A DNA stretch of 64,000 bases from the NCBI GenBank assembly GCA_035079385.1, contig JAVHKY010000025.1:13366501-13430500 (forward strand), in the 5' to 3' direction. A program made the position numbers and the translations under genes. A model generated the notes under the pieces. The model had not been told where the DNA came from, made no database searches, and worked only from the letters and a program-made list of their open reading frames with translations. Each line of letters opens with the position of its first letter. The first letter of the stretch is position 1. Source of the stretch: Aspidiotus rigidus (taxonomy: Eukaryota > Arthropoda > Insecta > Hemiptera > Diaspididae). Positions 48,093-58,974 of this stretch are shown here, piece after piece.

Positions 48093-51000
48093 CTGCAATG
48101 TGAAATCAAAATTGCATATTAGTGCTTCGCATAGATAATTTCTTAGCTTTGATTAGCCATTTCATTACATTTTTTGGTCTTAGTGATATCCTTCGAAGAG
48201 ACAATCATCACAGACGAGAGAGGAGCCGTAAAGTAGCAGATATCTAACTAGTCGCGATAATCAACTCTGAATTGCAGAGCCTTTGAGCGAAGTTGTAGAC
48301 TTTCGCAATCGGATTTTAAAAAGATGTGCTTTGGATCTGCTTTCAACCGAGTGTGAAAAAATCCCAATCCAATAAAAAAAGACAAGGAGTTCAAATTTTA
48401 TAAAAGAGTCAGATATTAATAATTCATCAAAATACTTTAAAGGGGCGAATATATATTATAAAGGTAGGTGTGATTTATAACATATATGATTTTTGTTGTC
48501 GCACCTCTTGATTAACCTAATAAATATGAGCTTTAAAATTTTGAAATCGATATATCAAGGTCGATATTTTAATCTGAGATTCTGAAAAAATTACCGGAAG
48601 TTGCTTCTGTTTAACACTATTTTTCCAGAGAAGTATAAAATTTTTCGTTCAATAGAAAAAATGTAAAAAAATAAATCTTTAAAATTCAAATATTTGGCCA
48701 TATTGAGCGTTTGGAGAGGTATGGGGGCCCAAAAACTTGAGGGTATATTTCATTTACCCCACGGCAACGTCCCAAATAAATATTTTCAAAATTTGGCTCG
48801 GGGGCAATGTTGACATTCTTAATGATTCATGCTCTTAAAATAATAATGTCGATCAAATTAATTAAAATCCCTTATTTTACTAAAATTATTAATATTTTTT
48901 TGTACCTTTTCATAATATTATTATAATTATACCATTTAACTTTTATCATTTCTAATGAATTTAATTATACTTATATATTTTAAAATTTTATTAGAGAATA
49001 ATGATCAAATAGATTACCGGTATACAAAATTTCACAATGTTTTTAAAATTAATTTTGATTATAAAAATTCAATTAATATTTAAATGAATAATTTAAGGGA
49101 ATAACCAAGAAAAGAAATTATTATTAATAGAATAAATATAACTGAACCAGAATATCAAATTTTTATATTTATAAAACTTTTATAAATTAATCTTCGTAAT
49201 ATATGAACAGAATTTAATAATTTGAGTTATTTTTTATAAATGAATTGATTGAAAAGAATAATTTTATTAATCGTAAATATTGTTAGAAAAATAAAAAAAT
49301 GAAAAATAATAATTAAAGCTGAAAAACCTCGTGATCGATTGAAATTTTTATTTTCATAATAATATTATAATTATAAAAACATATTTTAATGATTCAAACA
49401 TTTAAAATATTTTGTTCAATAATTAAAGTAATTAAATTGCTGTACCTAATTATAATATTACATATATTGATTATACAAAGATAGCAAAATAATAATTATT
49501 TTAATTGAATACTAGACTGAATAATTGAATAAATAAGTAATGATTTATTCCCAATAAAAGAAGATATTACTGGTCAGTATGGATCACTGGAAGCATTAGA
49601 CCAAAAAGATGAGCTCAAAATCCGAATTTCAATAAAGGAACACTCGCACAACAGTGAGTGGCCTTCTATGGTTCTAGGACCTCATGAGGAACCATTAGTT
49701 GAGACAATGGAGCAATGTGAAAATATACAGCGAGATTTCCTTGAAGGTTCGAGTGGTGGTCAAATCAAACATCAGGCTGCGACACAAGAAGAGAAGATAT
49801 CCAAAGAAGTACCTTCAGATGAAGAAAACCACGAAGAATTGTACTACTCATGAGAATGATTCTAGAATGGTTTAGACAGCAGTATAAAGTAGATAAAAGG
49901 AAATAATTGCACCTTGGATAGTAGCAGAAATGAAAGATATTGGCACAACCGCTATCAAGAAAATTGTTTTCAGATGAGTAATGGAAGAATTATCCCGCTA
50001 GAGATAATCGGCCAATAACAGACTGGATAATGATACCTGATTTGACGAAATACGTGGTGTATTAGGATTCCTAGATTGACCAAATTTGACAACGCTGTTA
50101 GATGGAGAAAATAATTGAAGCTGTTTACAAACCAATTGCAGGAATGGATAACGCTAAATGGGTGAATCTGTCAACAAGTATACATCTGTAGGCCTGGTTT
50201 CCGATCAATTTGAAAAATTGGATGACTTTTTTGCTTAGAAATAATCCTTTATCTAAAGAAGCGTCTCAAAAAGAGACTTATATTAGCTCCTGGTAATCGT
50301 AACACATACGGTAATGTTGAAGCTTAGGTTTCCAAGTCAAAATGATACTTACAAAGATTTTTCGGCCCTTGTGCCAGAGCTTTTAACGCAACAAACTCAT
50401 GACCAGCACGGAATAAAAAACTTGGCAGAAGAATCTTATACAACTTTTCGTACTTCATTGGTAAATACTGAGGCACACGACAGCGTCTACACAAAATTGA
50501 TACCGATTCTACTCGTTTATTAGCCGGTTTCGAAAGGTCGTAAACTACTCGCATTCCTGCGCACGAAAGAAAACTTCTTAAAATCGAATTCAAATTTTTC
50601 TGGTAAAAATGTATCGAATATTACCTGAAAAGTGGATATAGTTAGGAAATTTTCGGGTCATGTCTTCCGTTAAGCTATGCTCCAGTGCAGCCTTGATTGC
50701 GTAGCCCGGGTACAGAGCTTCAATTATCGTAGTACCGAATGGAAGAGCAGCCATTACATCTTCGACCGTAATTGTACCTTATATTTCAAAAATCTCGTAT
50801 CAGTTGAATTGATAAAAACAGAATTATTTTTCTTCGATATAGGCCTACTTCACCTCGTTCTCCTAGATTTCCACGAAGACCGGACATGTTTACAATAGCT
50901 ACTGCTGCATCAGTCCAATACTTGCTATTACTTGCAGTTGCTTTTTGAACCGCCTGAATAATGAGAATGGTCAAATATTTGAAAGATTCTATACTAGAAT

Positions 51001-54000
51001 ATCAGACTGTTATGACTTACGTACATAGTCCACAAGAGCGTCTGCAACTAAATTACCAAAAGAGGATTCAAATTGAAAATTTTGAGGGTCAGCTTGCTGC
51101 AAAGGAAACCGAGCATAACCTATTACAGATTTTACTCGCTGTCGTAAAGGGGCCAAATGTTTATCTACGAGAGCTTTCATGTCGGCATCTGAAAATAAGA
51201 ACAATTCCGAAATTATCAAAGTCCGACTAAGATCGAAGTCCCAGAATCTCTGCTCCAGCATTCTTACGCAACCTTCCCAGCAGTAGATTCCAGGATCGGT
51301 GACAATTAGTGGAGCTCAAGATTCATGAAGGGATGAAGCATAATAAGATAGTCCCAAATTTTAATTTTATTTGACTGTCCCGCCTGCCTATACAAATTCT
51401 AGAGGTTTAAATTGACCAAAAAATCCACTTTCGGAACCTGTAACCCGAACTCTTGTCAAATCTACTACTGCTTCACTGGAAAAGAAAGTTCTCGTGAATT
51501 ATCGAAAACAATGATCATATCGACCAAACATCGGACTTCTTTATAATACGTCTTCCTTCCGTACAGGATTCTGACCCAACAAAAACTTACGTCCTCAAAT
51601 TTTCTCCAGTTTACCTTCGGCTAAAATGTACTCAGGAATTTTTACATGTTTACCTTCTGGAATTGAATAATCCAGTAGTTGTGAATTGCCAGTGGCGGAT
51701 TTAACATTACCGTCGTCGTCAAAAGACACCCACAACTTTCCTAAATACTTCGTGTAGGCGTACGACTGCACAATAGGCACTACTTTCCCAGATGGTTGAT
51801 TGACCATGAATGGATATTCTACGGCCGGTTCTAAGCTGGGTGGTTTATCTAAGTATTTCACAGCAAAATTTTCCGTTTTTCTTTTCAAATATCAGAACAA
51901 TTTATTTGCTCTGAAAAGAAATTCATATTTACCCTTGGGTGAATACAGGAGCGTATGAGTATGACCACCAACAATTAGACCTAATTCGGGTATTTTTGCT
52001 GCAATCTTAAGGTCTCGATCAAAACCTGAGTGACTGAGAGCAATTATAATATTTACTCCACTTTCTTTTAATCGTTTCACTTCAGTTCTTATGCACTCCA
52101 TTTCTTCGTGTATTACCAAGTTTTCAGTTTGTGAGAACTCCTGTATTAGAAAGACCACTGAGAAATTAATGATTGGGTCAAACTTATCTCGCTTGATGAG
52201 CCTCGTGTATTGAGGGTTGCAAAAAATTACTCGACTCGACTATTTAATTGTGACGCTTCACTTCCATATCATATCTACGGACAGCCAACCAAAAAAAATG
52301 TACAATATGTGACTTACCACCGTCTCGGGTAATACAAATCCTAATATTCCAACTTTTTTGCCTTCGATTTCCAGAACAATTGATGAATTCAAATTAGGAA
52401 CGTTCATTCGAGGTTCTGTCTCCAAGTCTAAGTTACAAGACACAAATGGAGCTCGTACATGTTTCATAAAGTTCACGACATTATCGATACCGTCGTCGAA
52501 TTCGTGATTTCCCAAAGTCTAGAAACAGAAATGATCTACTAGTATCTCATTGGAGGTGGGTGTCCAAAAACTAAATAGGGAACCTGTTTTATGGGGGGGG
52601 GGGGGTAGAGAAATTGTCCATGCGCGGTAGGTCGTGTGTCGAGCGCCGTCCGGCCAAAAAATTGGAAAAATTTCAACTCTCGTGCTATATATGGTAGGAG
52701 GAGGAATTGATCTATTAATGTTTGGAAATGTTTCACTTGGAGAAGAGATATTCAGAGGTAGAAGAAATTAAATTTTCTGGCATAGCCAAATGAATAGTGA
52801 TCATTTTTTATTTCTTTATACGTCCCTTCACTCATTATACTGTTTGTTGACTGGCTCACTTGCTTCTCAAATATATCGAAATATCGAGTGATCAAATATA
52901 TTGATATACTAGCCCTAATATATAATGTAATTATACTAAGCTTACTAGCGTTTAGGCTTTCATTACTCGTATACTAGGCTTAATCTGGGGCTCTGGTTTG
53001 ACAGCAAGCTGAGCTTCCGCCATCATTTTGTGAAAGTGGCGGAGAAAGTTTCCAGGGTGGTGACACGCTTGTCCCACCTAATGTCGAATTAGTGAGGACC
53101 AAGAGAAGCTATAAGAAGACTCTATACGAGCGTAGCAATGTAGATCTTCCTTTATGGAGCACCGGTGTGGGCCGACTCCATAAAGATTGAGTACAGAAGA
53201 AGGGAAATGGAAAGAATCCAATGAAAAGCTGCACTTAGATGTGTTAGTGCCTACCACACTGTGTCGACTGATGCTCTTTGTATAATACATCGGATACCGC
53301 CAATTGATCTGTTGGCAGAAGAGTGAGCTGTGATGGTCGAGGCAAAGAATAAGATAAGGACCATCCAACAAATCTTACGGGTCAAGCAGGAGGCAAGGTA
53401 CTTCTTGCTTGCCAAATGGAAAGAGTGACTTGCCCAGAGTGGACCCGCATGCTAGTGCGTGGTCTTGACAAATGGATGGACCGAGACTAATATCCATCTC
53501 ACACAGATGATGAGCGGCCATGGGTATTTCAAGAAGTACCTTCACGAGATGCGGAAACTTAAGCAACCGTCGTGTTCACACTGTCAGGAGCGGGATGGGA
53601 TGATGGACCACAGCACACCATCTTTGAGTGTGAGGCGTAAAGACGTGAGCAGGGTGAGCTAAAACGGTCTCTCTCTGACATTGAACAACTCACTCCAAGT
53701 AAGCTGGTTCCATGCTTGCGCAGAACAACGCAGGCATGGAGCCATGTATCTATATTTGCCACTAAGGTAATGAAGAAGGAAATGAACGCGGAATGGGAGC
53801 GACAGATGTAGAGTCACGAAATGGCCTCTCACATCTACAAGTACCATCCTCCATGCTGCTGCTGCTACCAACACCAACACAACAAAACACAGGGAGCTCA
53901 AGAGGAGGCGCCAACAAGAAGGAATCCAAATTCGAAAAATTCATTCGTTGTACAGAAACAAAATTGTAACTAGAGTGGAACCTTTGTAAGTCGAATCTGA

Positions 54001-57000
54001 AGGGAAACACACAGCATTTCGACTTATAGGGTTTTTCGAGTACTGTAGTTTCGAGTTAAAGAGTTGAATTACGATGTATTTTCGAGTTATGCAGTTTTTC
54101 AAAAATATAGCTGTTTATATATGCGAATTTTTTCTAAAATAATTTTTTTTTTCTCAAGTACATACATAGGTACACTGTTATTGTATAGTTGGTGCATGTA
54201 CATACATAAATAAGGACCAACGCGCTGTAATTAAGTCTTTTAAAAGAAAATGAAATTTAATCGCGGGAAAAATAATCTTCGATCGAAGTTTGCTTCATTC
54301 TACGGTTCAAATCGACAAAATTATCAACATTCAGTAAAGTCAAAAGTACGTCGTCATCCACATTATCGGATTGTTCAAAAAAAGATTGCAAAATGTGGAC
54401 AGCTGTTTTCGCCTCTTTCATGGTGTAATTATGAGATGGTACAGTACTGTATTTCGGGATACACAATCAAAAGTTGAACCACGTTCGACGTATAGAGTTT
54501 AATCCAGTTGTGCTTCGAGTTATGCAGTCGAAAATGGGACAACGTACGACTTATAGAGTCTTTTCTTCTTCAAAACGCAATAAATTCATTTCGAGTTACG
54601 ACTACAAAATTTTGACATACACGGTTTAATTTTACATTGAGTGTTATGGGACTTTCAAGGGAAATCAGTTTTACGTCGACTTACGTGAGTTCGACTTACA
54701 AAGGTTCCACTGTAATATATATACATTGAATTAATATTTTCTGAGCCTAAACCGATTTTTTTTCTTAAATTCCCTCAAAACTTGTGATTTCCCTACAAGG
54801 TCAAATCTTCAAATCTTGTACGATCCACGGCAACTAACGAGATACAAATCACAACCATAGAGTAGAAGTCTCGAGGTCGACATTTTTTCAAGTCCGTCAA
54901 CGGGTTGAGGGGTCAAACTCGCAGATTTCGGAACTAGAGTATGGTTTCAGCAAAGATATGAAAAATGTCAAAATAATTTTCTAAGTTTTTCGCTGGACGG
55001 CGAACGGCAAATTTCTCAAAAAGCCCCCCATAAAACAGGTTCCCTGATAACATTTTGACTCTCGAGCCATATATGATAGGACTTGGAAAAATTTCGACTC
55101 TCGAGCCATATATATATATATATGATAGGAGAGCGACTTTTCGACTCTCGAGCTATATAATTATGATGGGAGGGGGAAAATTAAACGAATCCGTTCCTTT
55201 AAGTTACGGCTATCCATACCAAACAAGAAAGAGGAATACTCCGACGTGGAGTAAAAAAATGCAAACCGCAGAAAAAATGAAAATACGACGAGCGCTTTCG
55301 GTTAAACAACCATCTTCGAGCCTGAAATGAAACCAACTGACGAACAAAAGAGAAGAACGAGGTATGAAGATCGTCCAAACGAGAAATCACGGTGTGAGTC
55401 ATAAACCAGTTCGATCAGGCCATCTTCCGGAATATACGAATTGAGTACAGTGATACCGTCAGTGTTGAGATGACGAATTATCTCTATATTCTCGAGGGCG
55501 ATACGCTTACGGTAGGAATTCTCCTTATGGAGGAGCTTTTCGGATCCCTCACGGAAGCTGTGGCCACTGTTTATTAAGTGATCGGCGAAAGCTGACTCCC
55601 CCAAGTGTCCCTTCTTCCAAGACTTCAGGTGCTCAGCTACTCGAACTTTCATTTGGCGGCTGGTCTCACCAATATAAGAGCCTCCACAATCCTCACACTC
55701 CAACTTATACACACCACTCCTCTCATCAACAGGTATGGGGTCCTTCAGTCTCACAAACAACCTCTTGACTGTGGTAGGGTTGTAAAACGCGGGTCTGAAG
55801 CCAAACGGGCGAAGGGCCCGACGCAATTGCTGGGAGAACTTCCCCAAGAAAGGGAGACTGATCCAACGCAAACGGCGATCACGGATCGTGTCTCGGGGGA
55901 GGGAGGTGGTGGAATCCAGGAGGCCCCTCGTAACTTTCCTCCGAACCATCACGTCAACATCGACATTGACCCCATTCACTCTGGCCAGGTGTTTTATTGT
56001 GATTAACTCTTTCTTGAAGGCAGACTGACTCAAAGGAATACGAGTCAGTCCATGAACTAGGCTATGGAAAGCAGCCATCTTGTGAGCAACAGGACCGAAC
56101 GAACCACCGTGGACTAAAACATCGGTCGTAGTATCTTTCCTGTAAATTCCAAACTTATGGATACCGTCTATTATAGAGATCGATAAATCCAAAAAGTTAA
56201 TGGAAAATACCCCTATTTCCAACGTAAATTTGATGGAAGGGTACCAGGAATTGAGATACCTCAGAAACTCACCAAGGAGATCTGGGTGACCAGTCCAGGT
56301 ACATAGAACGTCATCAACGTACCTGTGCCAATAATGAATATGATTAAGTAACACCTGGTTCGAGGAAAAGAGGTCAAGTTCAAACTTAGACATGAAGATT
56401 TCGGATATGAGAGAGCCTAGTGGTGATCCAATGGGGATCCCTACTTCGTCAGAGAACTCGAAAAATTTCCCTTCAAATTTACAGTAGTTAGGGGACCAGC
56501 AAGTATTAAGAAGATCGAAGAATTCGTGAAGCTCATTATGAGGAATGTTGGCTTTGACGAGTAGCTCAGCCGCCAAATGAAAGTTCGAGTAGCTGAGCAC
56601 CTGAAGTCTTGGAAGAAGGGACACTTGGGGGAGTCAGCTTTCGCCGATCACTTAATAAACAGTGGCCACAGCTTCCGTGAGGGATCCGAAAAGCTCCTCC
56701 ATAAGGAGAATTCCTACCGTAAGCGCATCGCCCTCGAGAATATAGAGATAATTCGTCATCTCAACACTGACGGTATCACTGTACTCAATTCGTATATTCC
56801 GGAAGATGGCCTGATCGAACTTGTTTATGACTCACACCGTGATTTCTCGTTTGGACGATCTTAATATGTACCTCGTTCTTCTCTTTTGTTCGTCAGTTGC
56901 TTTCATTTCAGGCTCGAAGATGGTTGTTTAACCGAAGGCGCTCGTCGTATTTTCATTTTTTCTGCGGTTTGCATTTTTTTACTCCACGTCGGAGTATTCC

Positions 57001-58596
57001 TCTTTCTTGTTTAATGGGAGGGGGACTTGGAAAAATTTCAGCTCTCGAGCTATATATGATATGAAAGTGACTTAGAAAAATTTTGATTCTCGAGCTATAA
57101 GTATATGATAGGAGGGGGACTTTTCGACTCTCCAGCTATATATGATATGAAAGGGACTTGGAAAAATTTCAACTCTGGAGCTATCATATATAGCTGGAGA
57201 TTCGAGAAAAATTTAGACTCTGAAACTATAATTATTATACTAGGCTTATAGTAGCTCTAGGCCTTCTTTATACTAGCTTTATCTAGATCTAGGCTTCCTT
57301 GACTTTTCAATACCATATCCCATTTGACTCATAAAACAGGTTCTTTTCGATCCTCGTTTAACTTCGTTAAGGAAGCCGTCGTTTTTTCTAAGTCCCCCTC
57401 CTATCATATAATAGCTCAAGAGTTGAAATTTTTCCAAGTTTTTTGCCGGACGGCGGACGGCGCACGTAAAATTTCTCAAAAAGACCCCCATAAAACAGGT
57501 TCCCTATCAAAACAAATCGAAAGTATACTCGGAGACATTCAAAAATACGAATACCCTTTTTGTTTTTACGAGCTCTATGCGCACAATACTGCTGTGCAAA
57601 TGATGTCCGACATAGTATAGGAACGGGACATTGCACAACCACAACCCAAAGACCATTTCTTTTGTTTGTATGGCAGAACATGTACACAGCTGGGTTTGCC
57701 GGAGAAGTGAATTTTATTGCATACAAAGACAACTCATGTCCAAACAACCGACTGAAAGAAGCTGAGCATATTACAGAGTGCATGAAAAGAATTTCACAAT
57801 ACGATGAAACAAACAGGCGGAAATTTCTGCGACAGTCTATTGAGGGGCGAAAACGGAGGTCAAGTTCTCTGATGCCCAATTATTTACACCATTCTACAAG
57901 GTACTTCTGAGTACCTACTACGAAAGGGCGAAATCCTTTGATAAACTTTTTGACTTTCATACAATCATTAGTCGCTACGCTATACAGGTCTTTCATAGAC
58001 CTCACCCCTCAGTGTAGAAGTATGCTACTCAGGAGAATAATTTTGTAAATCGAAAATTCCTGCAGAAATATTTACAAATTTTTCTTCAACCGATTCCTTC
58101 AATCTCGATGATTAGTTATTCTCCCAAGAGTTATAAATATATGTCTCAGAAGACTCCTAATCCAGTAACTCGAGAAAAATAAAAATTGATGGATCACGTA
58201 TTGACTAAACTTCGGAGTAGACAAAACTCTTTAACTTACGATGACGTCAAAATTGAAAGCATCGATCAACGGTGATGTAATTTCCCACTTTTTTAACGTG
58301 TAATAAAAAGTACCGCGGGATGAGTCGCCAGCATTCAGAACTAAGCTAGGAATATTAAGTGACTTGGCCTCTTCAAGGCCCATTTTGATAGCAGTCATCA
58401 TTCGAGGAAATCCGCCGAAACACTGTTTTCTTCTAATATCATCCTCGGAGCATGGACCTATATGCTCATTCGTTTGTTCAAACCGAGCATGCATGTCATT
58501 TGCGTGTAAAATTAATAATTTAAAATCACCCTTCGAACACAAAATTAGTCTGAATAAACAACTACATAACGAGAAAAGAAGAAAAGACGCAGACAT
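47950..58596 (-). CDS. Secreted 5'-nucleotidase / apyrase-family protein, nine exons (gene A)
   Basis: The joined exons give 575 codons (574 residues plus stop) with no frame break. The protein starts with a signal peptide (MSASFLLFSLCSCLF...). The metallophosphatase domain has metal ligands D34 and H36 (HANDMHARF), D91 (NAGD), N123, H223 (LSHSG), H246 and H248 (GGHTHT), and the catalytic pair H124/D127 (GNHEFD). The C-terminal nucleotide-binding domain has R402 (SGLR) and the stacking phenylalanines F422 (LPFG) and F506. Unlike CD73-type enzymes there is no hydrophobic GPI tail, and the ribose-contacting Asp (GGDGF) is His512 (AGHEF). Family members release phosphate from extracellular nucleotides; substrate preference here is inferred only. 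Introns 1 and 8 contain mobile or mitochondrial DNA. Confidence 0.9.
49083..49328 (-). pseudogene. Nuclear mitochondrial insert, cytochrome b fragment, in intron 8 of gene A
   Basis: On the minus strand, with the invertebrate mitochondrial code (TGA=W, AGA=S), the frame reads SVHMLRSLIYKSF, then IWYSGSVMFILLMMISF and FLGYSL. This parallels the cytochrome b block HIGRGIYYGSY ... W.G ... ATAFLGYVLPW. An in-frame TAA and lost residues upstream show decay. The surrounding 48830-49560 is equally AT-rich, so the insert may be longer. Confidence 0.6.
49560..50310. other. Rest of intron 8, non-coding
   Basis: Contains a 61-codon charged plus-strand frame (49668-49853) without recognised domain. Nothing else is supported. 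Confidence 0.35.
50353..50556 (-). CDS. Gene A exon 8
   Basis: 204 bases, acceptor cgtgcgcag, donor t|gtaagt. Encodes MRVVYDLSKP, ILCRRCRVPQY and ILLPSFLFRAGHEF, where the usual GGDGF is altered. Confidence 0.9.
50625..50777 (-). CDS. Gene A exon 7
   Basis: 153 bases, acceptor aatataag, donor g|gtaata. Encodes TITVEDVMAALPFGTT, the region with the first adenine-stacking Phe. Confidence 0.85.
50854..50953 (-). CDS. Gene A exon 6
   Basis: 100 bases, acceptor ttattcag, donor g|gtgaag. Encodes YWTDAAVAIVNMSGLRG. The family usually has NGGGIR/NSGGIR; the Arg is kept. Confidence 0.85.
51025..51188 (-). CDS. Gene A exon 5
   Basis: 164 bases, acceptor attttcag. The donor is taken as tat|gtacgt because this phase joins exon 6 in frame; gtaagt three bases on would shift it by one. 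Encodes DMKALVDKH and SSFGNLVADALVDY. Confidence 0.8.
51654..51848 (-). CDS. Gene A exon 4
   Basis: 195 bases, acceptor tacttag, donor g|gtaaac. Encodes KPPSLEPAVEYPF, QSYAYTKYLGKL and ends LDYSIPE. An alternative downstream gtaaac (51611 area) is in frame with a stop soon after and does not restore the family pattern. Confidence 0.85.
51933..52140 (-). CDS. Gene A exon 3
   Basis: 208 bases, acceptor taatacag, donor g|gtaaat. Encodes LSHSGFD and VGGHTHTLLY, the remaining metal ligands. Confidence 0.9.
52318..52518 (-). CDS. Gene A exon 2
   Basis: 201 bases, phase 0 at both ends, flanked by tttctag and gtaagt. Encodes TLGNHEFDDG, the catalytic segment, through FVLPETV. Exon 2 is the exon missing from the upstream partial copy. 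Confidence 0.9.
52560..52715 (+). repeat. 43-bp family copy in intron 1 of gene A
   Basis: aactaaatagggaacctg, ttttatggggg, ggccaaaaaattggaaaaat and ctctcgtgctatatatgg: tail and one body unit in the reverse order. Confidence 0.7.
52985..53875 (+). pseudogene. R1/Jockey-like LINE remnant in intron 1 of gene A
   Basis: In several frames the plus strand reads KLSFRHHFVKVAEKVSRVVT, then YGAPVWADSIK, RTIQQILRVKQEAR and HLTQMMSGHGYFKKYLHEM. A cysteine pair CSHCQ and a histidine follow, as in the C-terminal finger of R1-clade LINEs. It matches the copy at 7997-8833 but covers a more 3' part. Many stops, non-functional. Confidence 0.75.
53973..54712 (-). mobile_element. pogo/Tigger-like DNA transposon remnant
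   Basis: Terminal inverted repeats: gagtggaacctttgtaagtcgaa-type left end (53973) and its complement ending ttccactg (54712), both flanked by TA, the target site of this superfamily. Inside on the minus strand (54466-54257) is a frame with AVHILQSFFEQSD, LLTLLNVDNFVDL and MKQTSIEDYFSRD, resembling the C-terminus of Tigger/jerky transposases. The DDE catalytic core is missing. Length is 740 bp. Confidence 0.75.
54257..54466 (-). pseudogene. pogo/Tigger transposase C-terminal fragment
   Basis: Acidic segment (DNVDDDVLLTLL) followed by RRMKQTSIEDYF. The end resembles the RQTTLDDFF-type terminus of Tigger transposases. Only about 65 residues remain. Confidence 0.6.
54860..55198 (+). repeat. 43-bp family array, left flank of PLE-1
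   Basis: An inverse tail (cataaaacaggttccctgat at about 55028) is followed by three body units with ctctcgagccatatatgata and an expanded (at)n run at 55110. The array is cut off by the Penelope-like element at about 55200-55221. Confidence 0.75.
55302..56575 (-). CDS. Penelope-like reverse transcriptase - GIY-YIG endonuclease (5'-truncated, open)
   Basis: A 440-codon open frame extends to 56624. Its first ~17 residues come from the inverted copy, and the element's own protein begins at LLVKANIPHNELHEFF. It holds GIPIGSPLGSLISEIFMS, the catalytic YVDDVLCTW, and a thumb region. A C-terminal GIY-YIG endonuclease follows (SGVYKLECEDCGGSYIGE with CxxC, then KVRVAEHLKSW, HLGESAFADHLINSGHSF and RIALENIEIIRH). 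The N-terminal ADK block and the first catalytic aspartate motif are missing, so reverse transcriptase activity is not expected. The intact C-terminal half suggests recent insertion. Confidence 0.85.
56577..56864 (+). pseudogene. Inverted copy of the PLE-1 endonuclease C-terminus
   Basis: Open plus-strand frame identical in reading to the last ~95 residues of the minus-strand endonuclease (KVRVAEHLKSW ... SHRDFSFGRS). It lacks the GIY-YIG start, so it is not a functional gene by itself. Confidence 0.85.
57013..57510 (+). repeat. 43-bp family array, right flank of PLE-1
   Basis: Four or five body units (ggggacttggaaaaattt, ctcgagctatatatgat). Then comes an inverse tail region (cataaaacaggttctttt at 57320, gttaaggaagccgtcg at 57362) and a second inverse tail (cataaaacaggttccctatc at about 57490). 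Confidence 0.8.
57560..57910 (+). other. Unassigned 116-codon frame in intron 1 of gene A
   Basis: Frame with a charged C-terminal half (RLKEAEHITECMKRISQYDE, RRKFLRQSIEGRKRR). A minus-strand frame of 163 codons (57388-57879) overlaps it completely. I cannot tell whether either is real. It could be a decayed transposon coding fragment. Confidence 0.25.
58240..58596 (-). CDS. Gene A exon 1
   Basis: Encodes residues 1-119: the signal peptide, the D-x-H metal motif and NAGD. It ends FDVI directly before gtaagt. An in-frame ATG 69 bases upstream (58665) would add 23 residues ahead of the hydrophobic core. I prefer 58596 because the signal peptide starts there. Confidence 0.85.
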
Positions 58597-58599
58597 CTT

Positions 58600-58870
58600 G
58601 CCGAAGTCGAACGACGAATATGGGGAAATTATTTCCCAAAGATAAGAATTATAGTCCAATCGCACTTGTGCTTACAATTTCTCTAAATTAAATGCACAGT
58701 AGTGACTATCGATTTTCGCAAAATTTCAATATTATTATTTATTTAAAATGAAAATCATAACAAGCACTTGTTGTAGCCACGAGTTTAAATATTTATTCGA
58801 ACGTCTTCGAATAAGATGAAGATGAGAAAGACAAGAGTAAGTGGCGTTTTGTTTGGTAGCGAGTTCTTAA
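58600..58870 (-). promoter_or_regulatory. Upstream region of gene A, duplicated upstream of the partial copy
   Basis: Sequence immediately upstream of exon 1 is shared with 61210-61385: aatttcaatattattatttat, cacttgttgta and tttattcgaacgtcttc occur in both. It probably includes the promoter, but no TATA box or initiator stands out. Confidence 0.4.
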
Positions 58871-58974
58871 TCAACGACTGATTATAACTCCTTGGATCGA
58901 GTACGCGTATCCTGTTTTGAGTCCAGATTTAGGTCCGAGATTCTATGCTTGAATATCAGACTGTTATCACTTAC

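Larger units (their letters stand above)
55221..57012 (-). mobile_element. Penelope-like retroelement with inverted terminal copies (PLE-1)
   Basis: A reverse transcriptase/GIY-YIG element on the minus strand, truncated at its 5' side. Its 3' ~445 bp (55221-55664) is repeated as an inverted copy at 56567-57012, joined directly to the truncation point by a short shared cagccgcc. Inverted pseudo-LTR arrangements are known for Penelope elements. Both flanks are 43-bp family arrays, so it inserted into, or carried, that repeat. Confidence 0.85.

Noticed and set aside
51595..51653. Extension of gene A exon 4 to a second gtaaac or to the in-frame stop
   Set aside because: Ending at 51654 joins exon 5 in frame and restores the conserved SIPED...VDK pattern; the extension does neither.
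55605..56006. 133-codon plus-strand frame opposite the Penelope-like protein
   Set aside because: It is the antisense of the reverse transcriptase/endonuclease frame; its first residues match only because of the inverted repeat.
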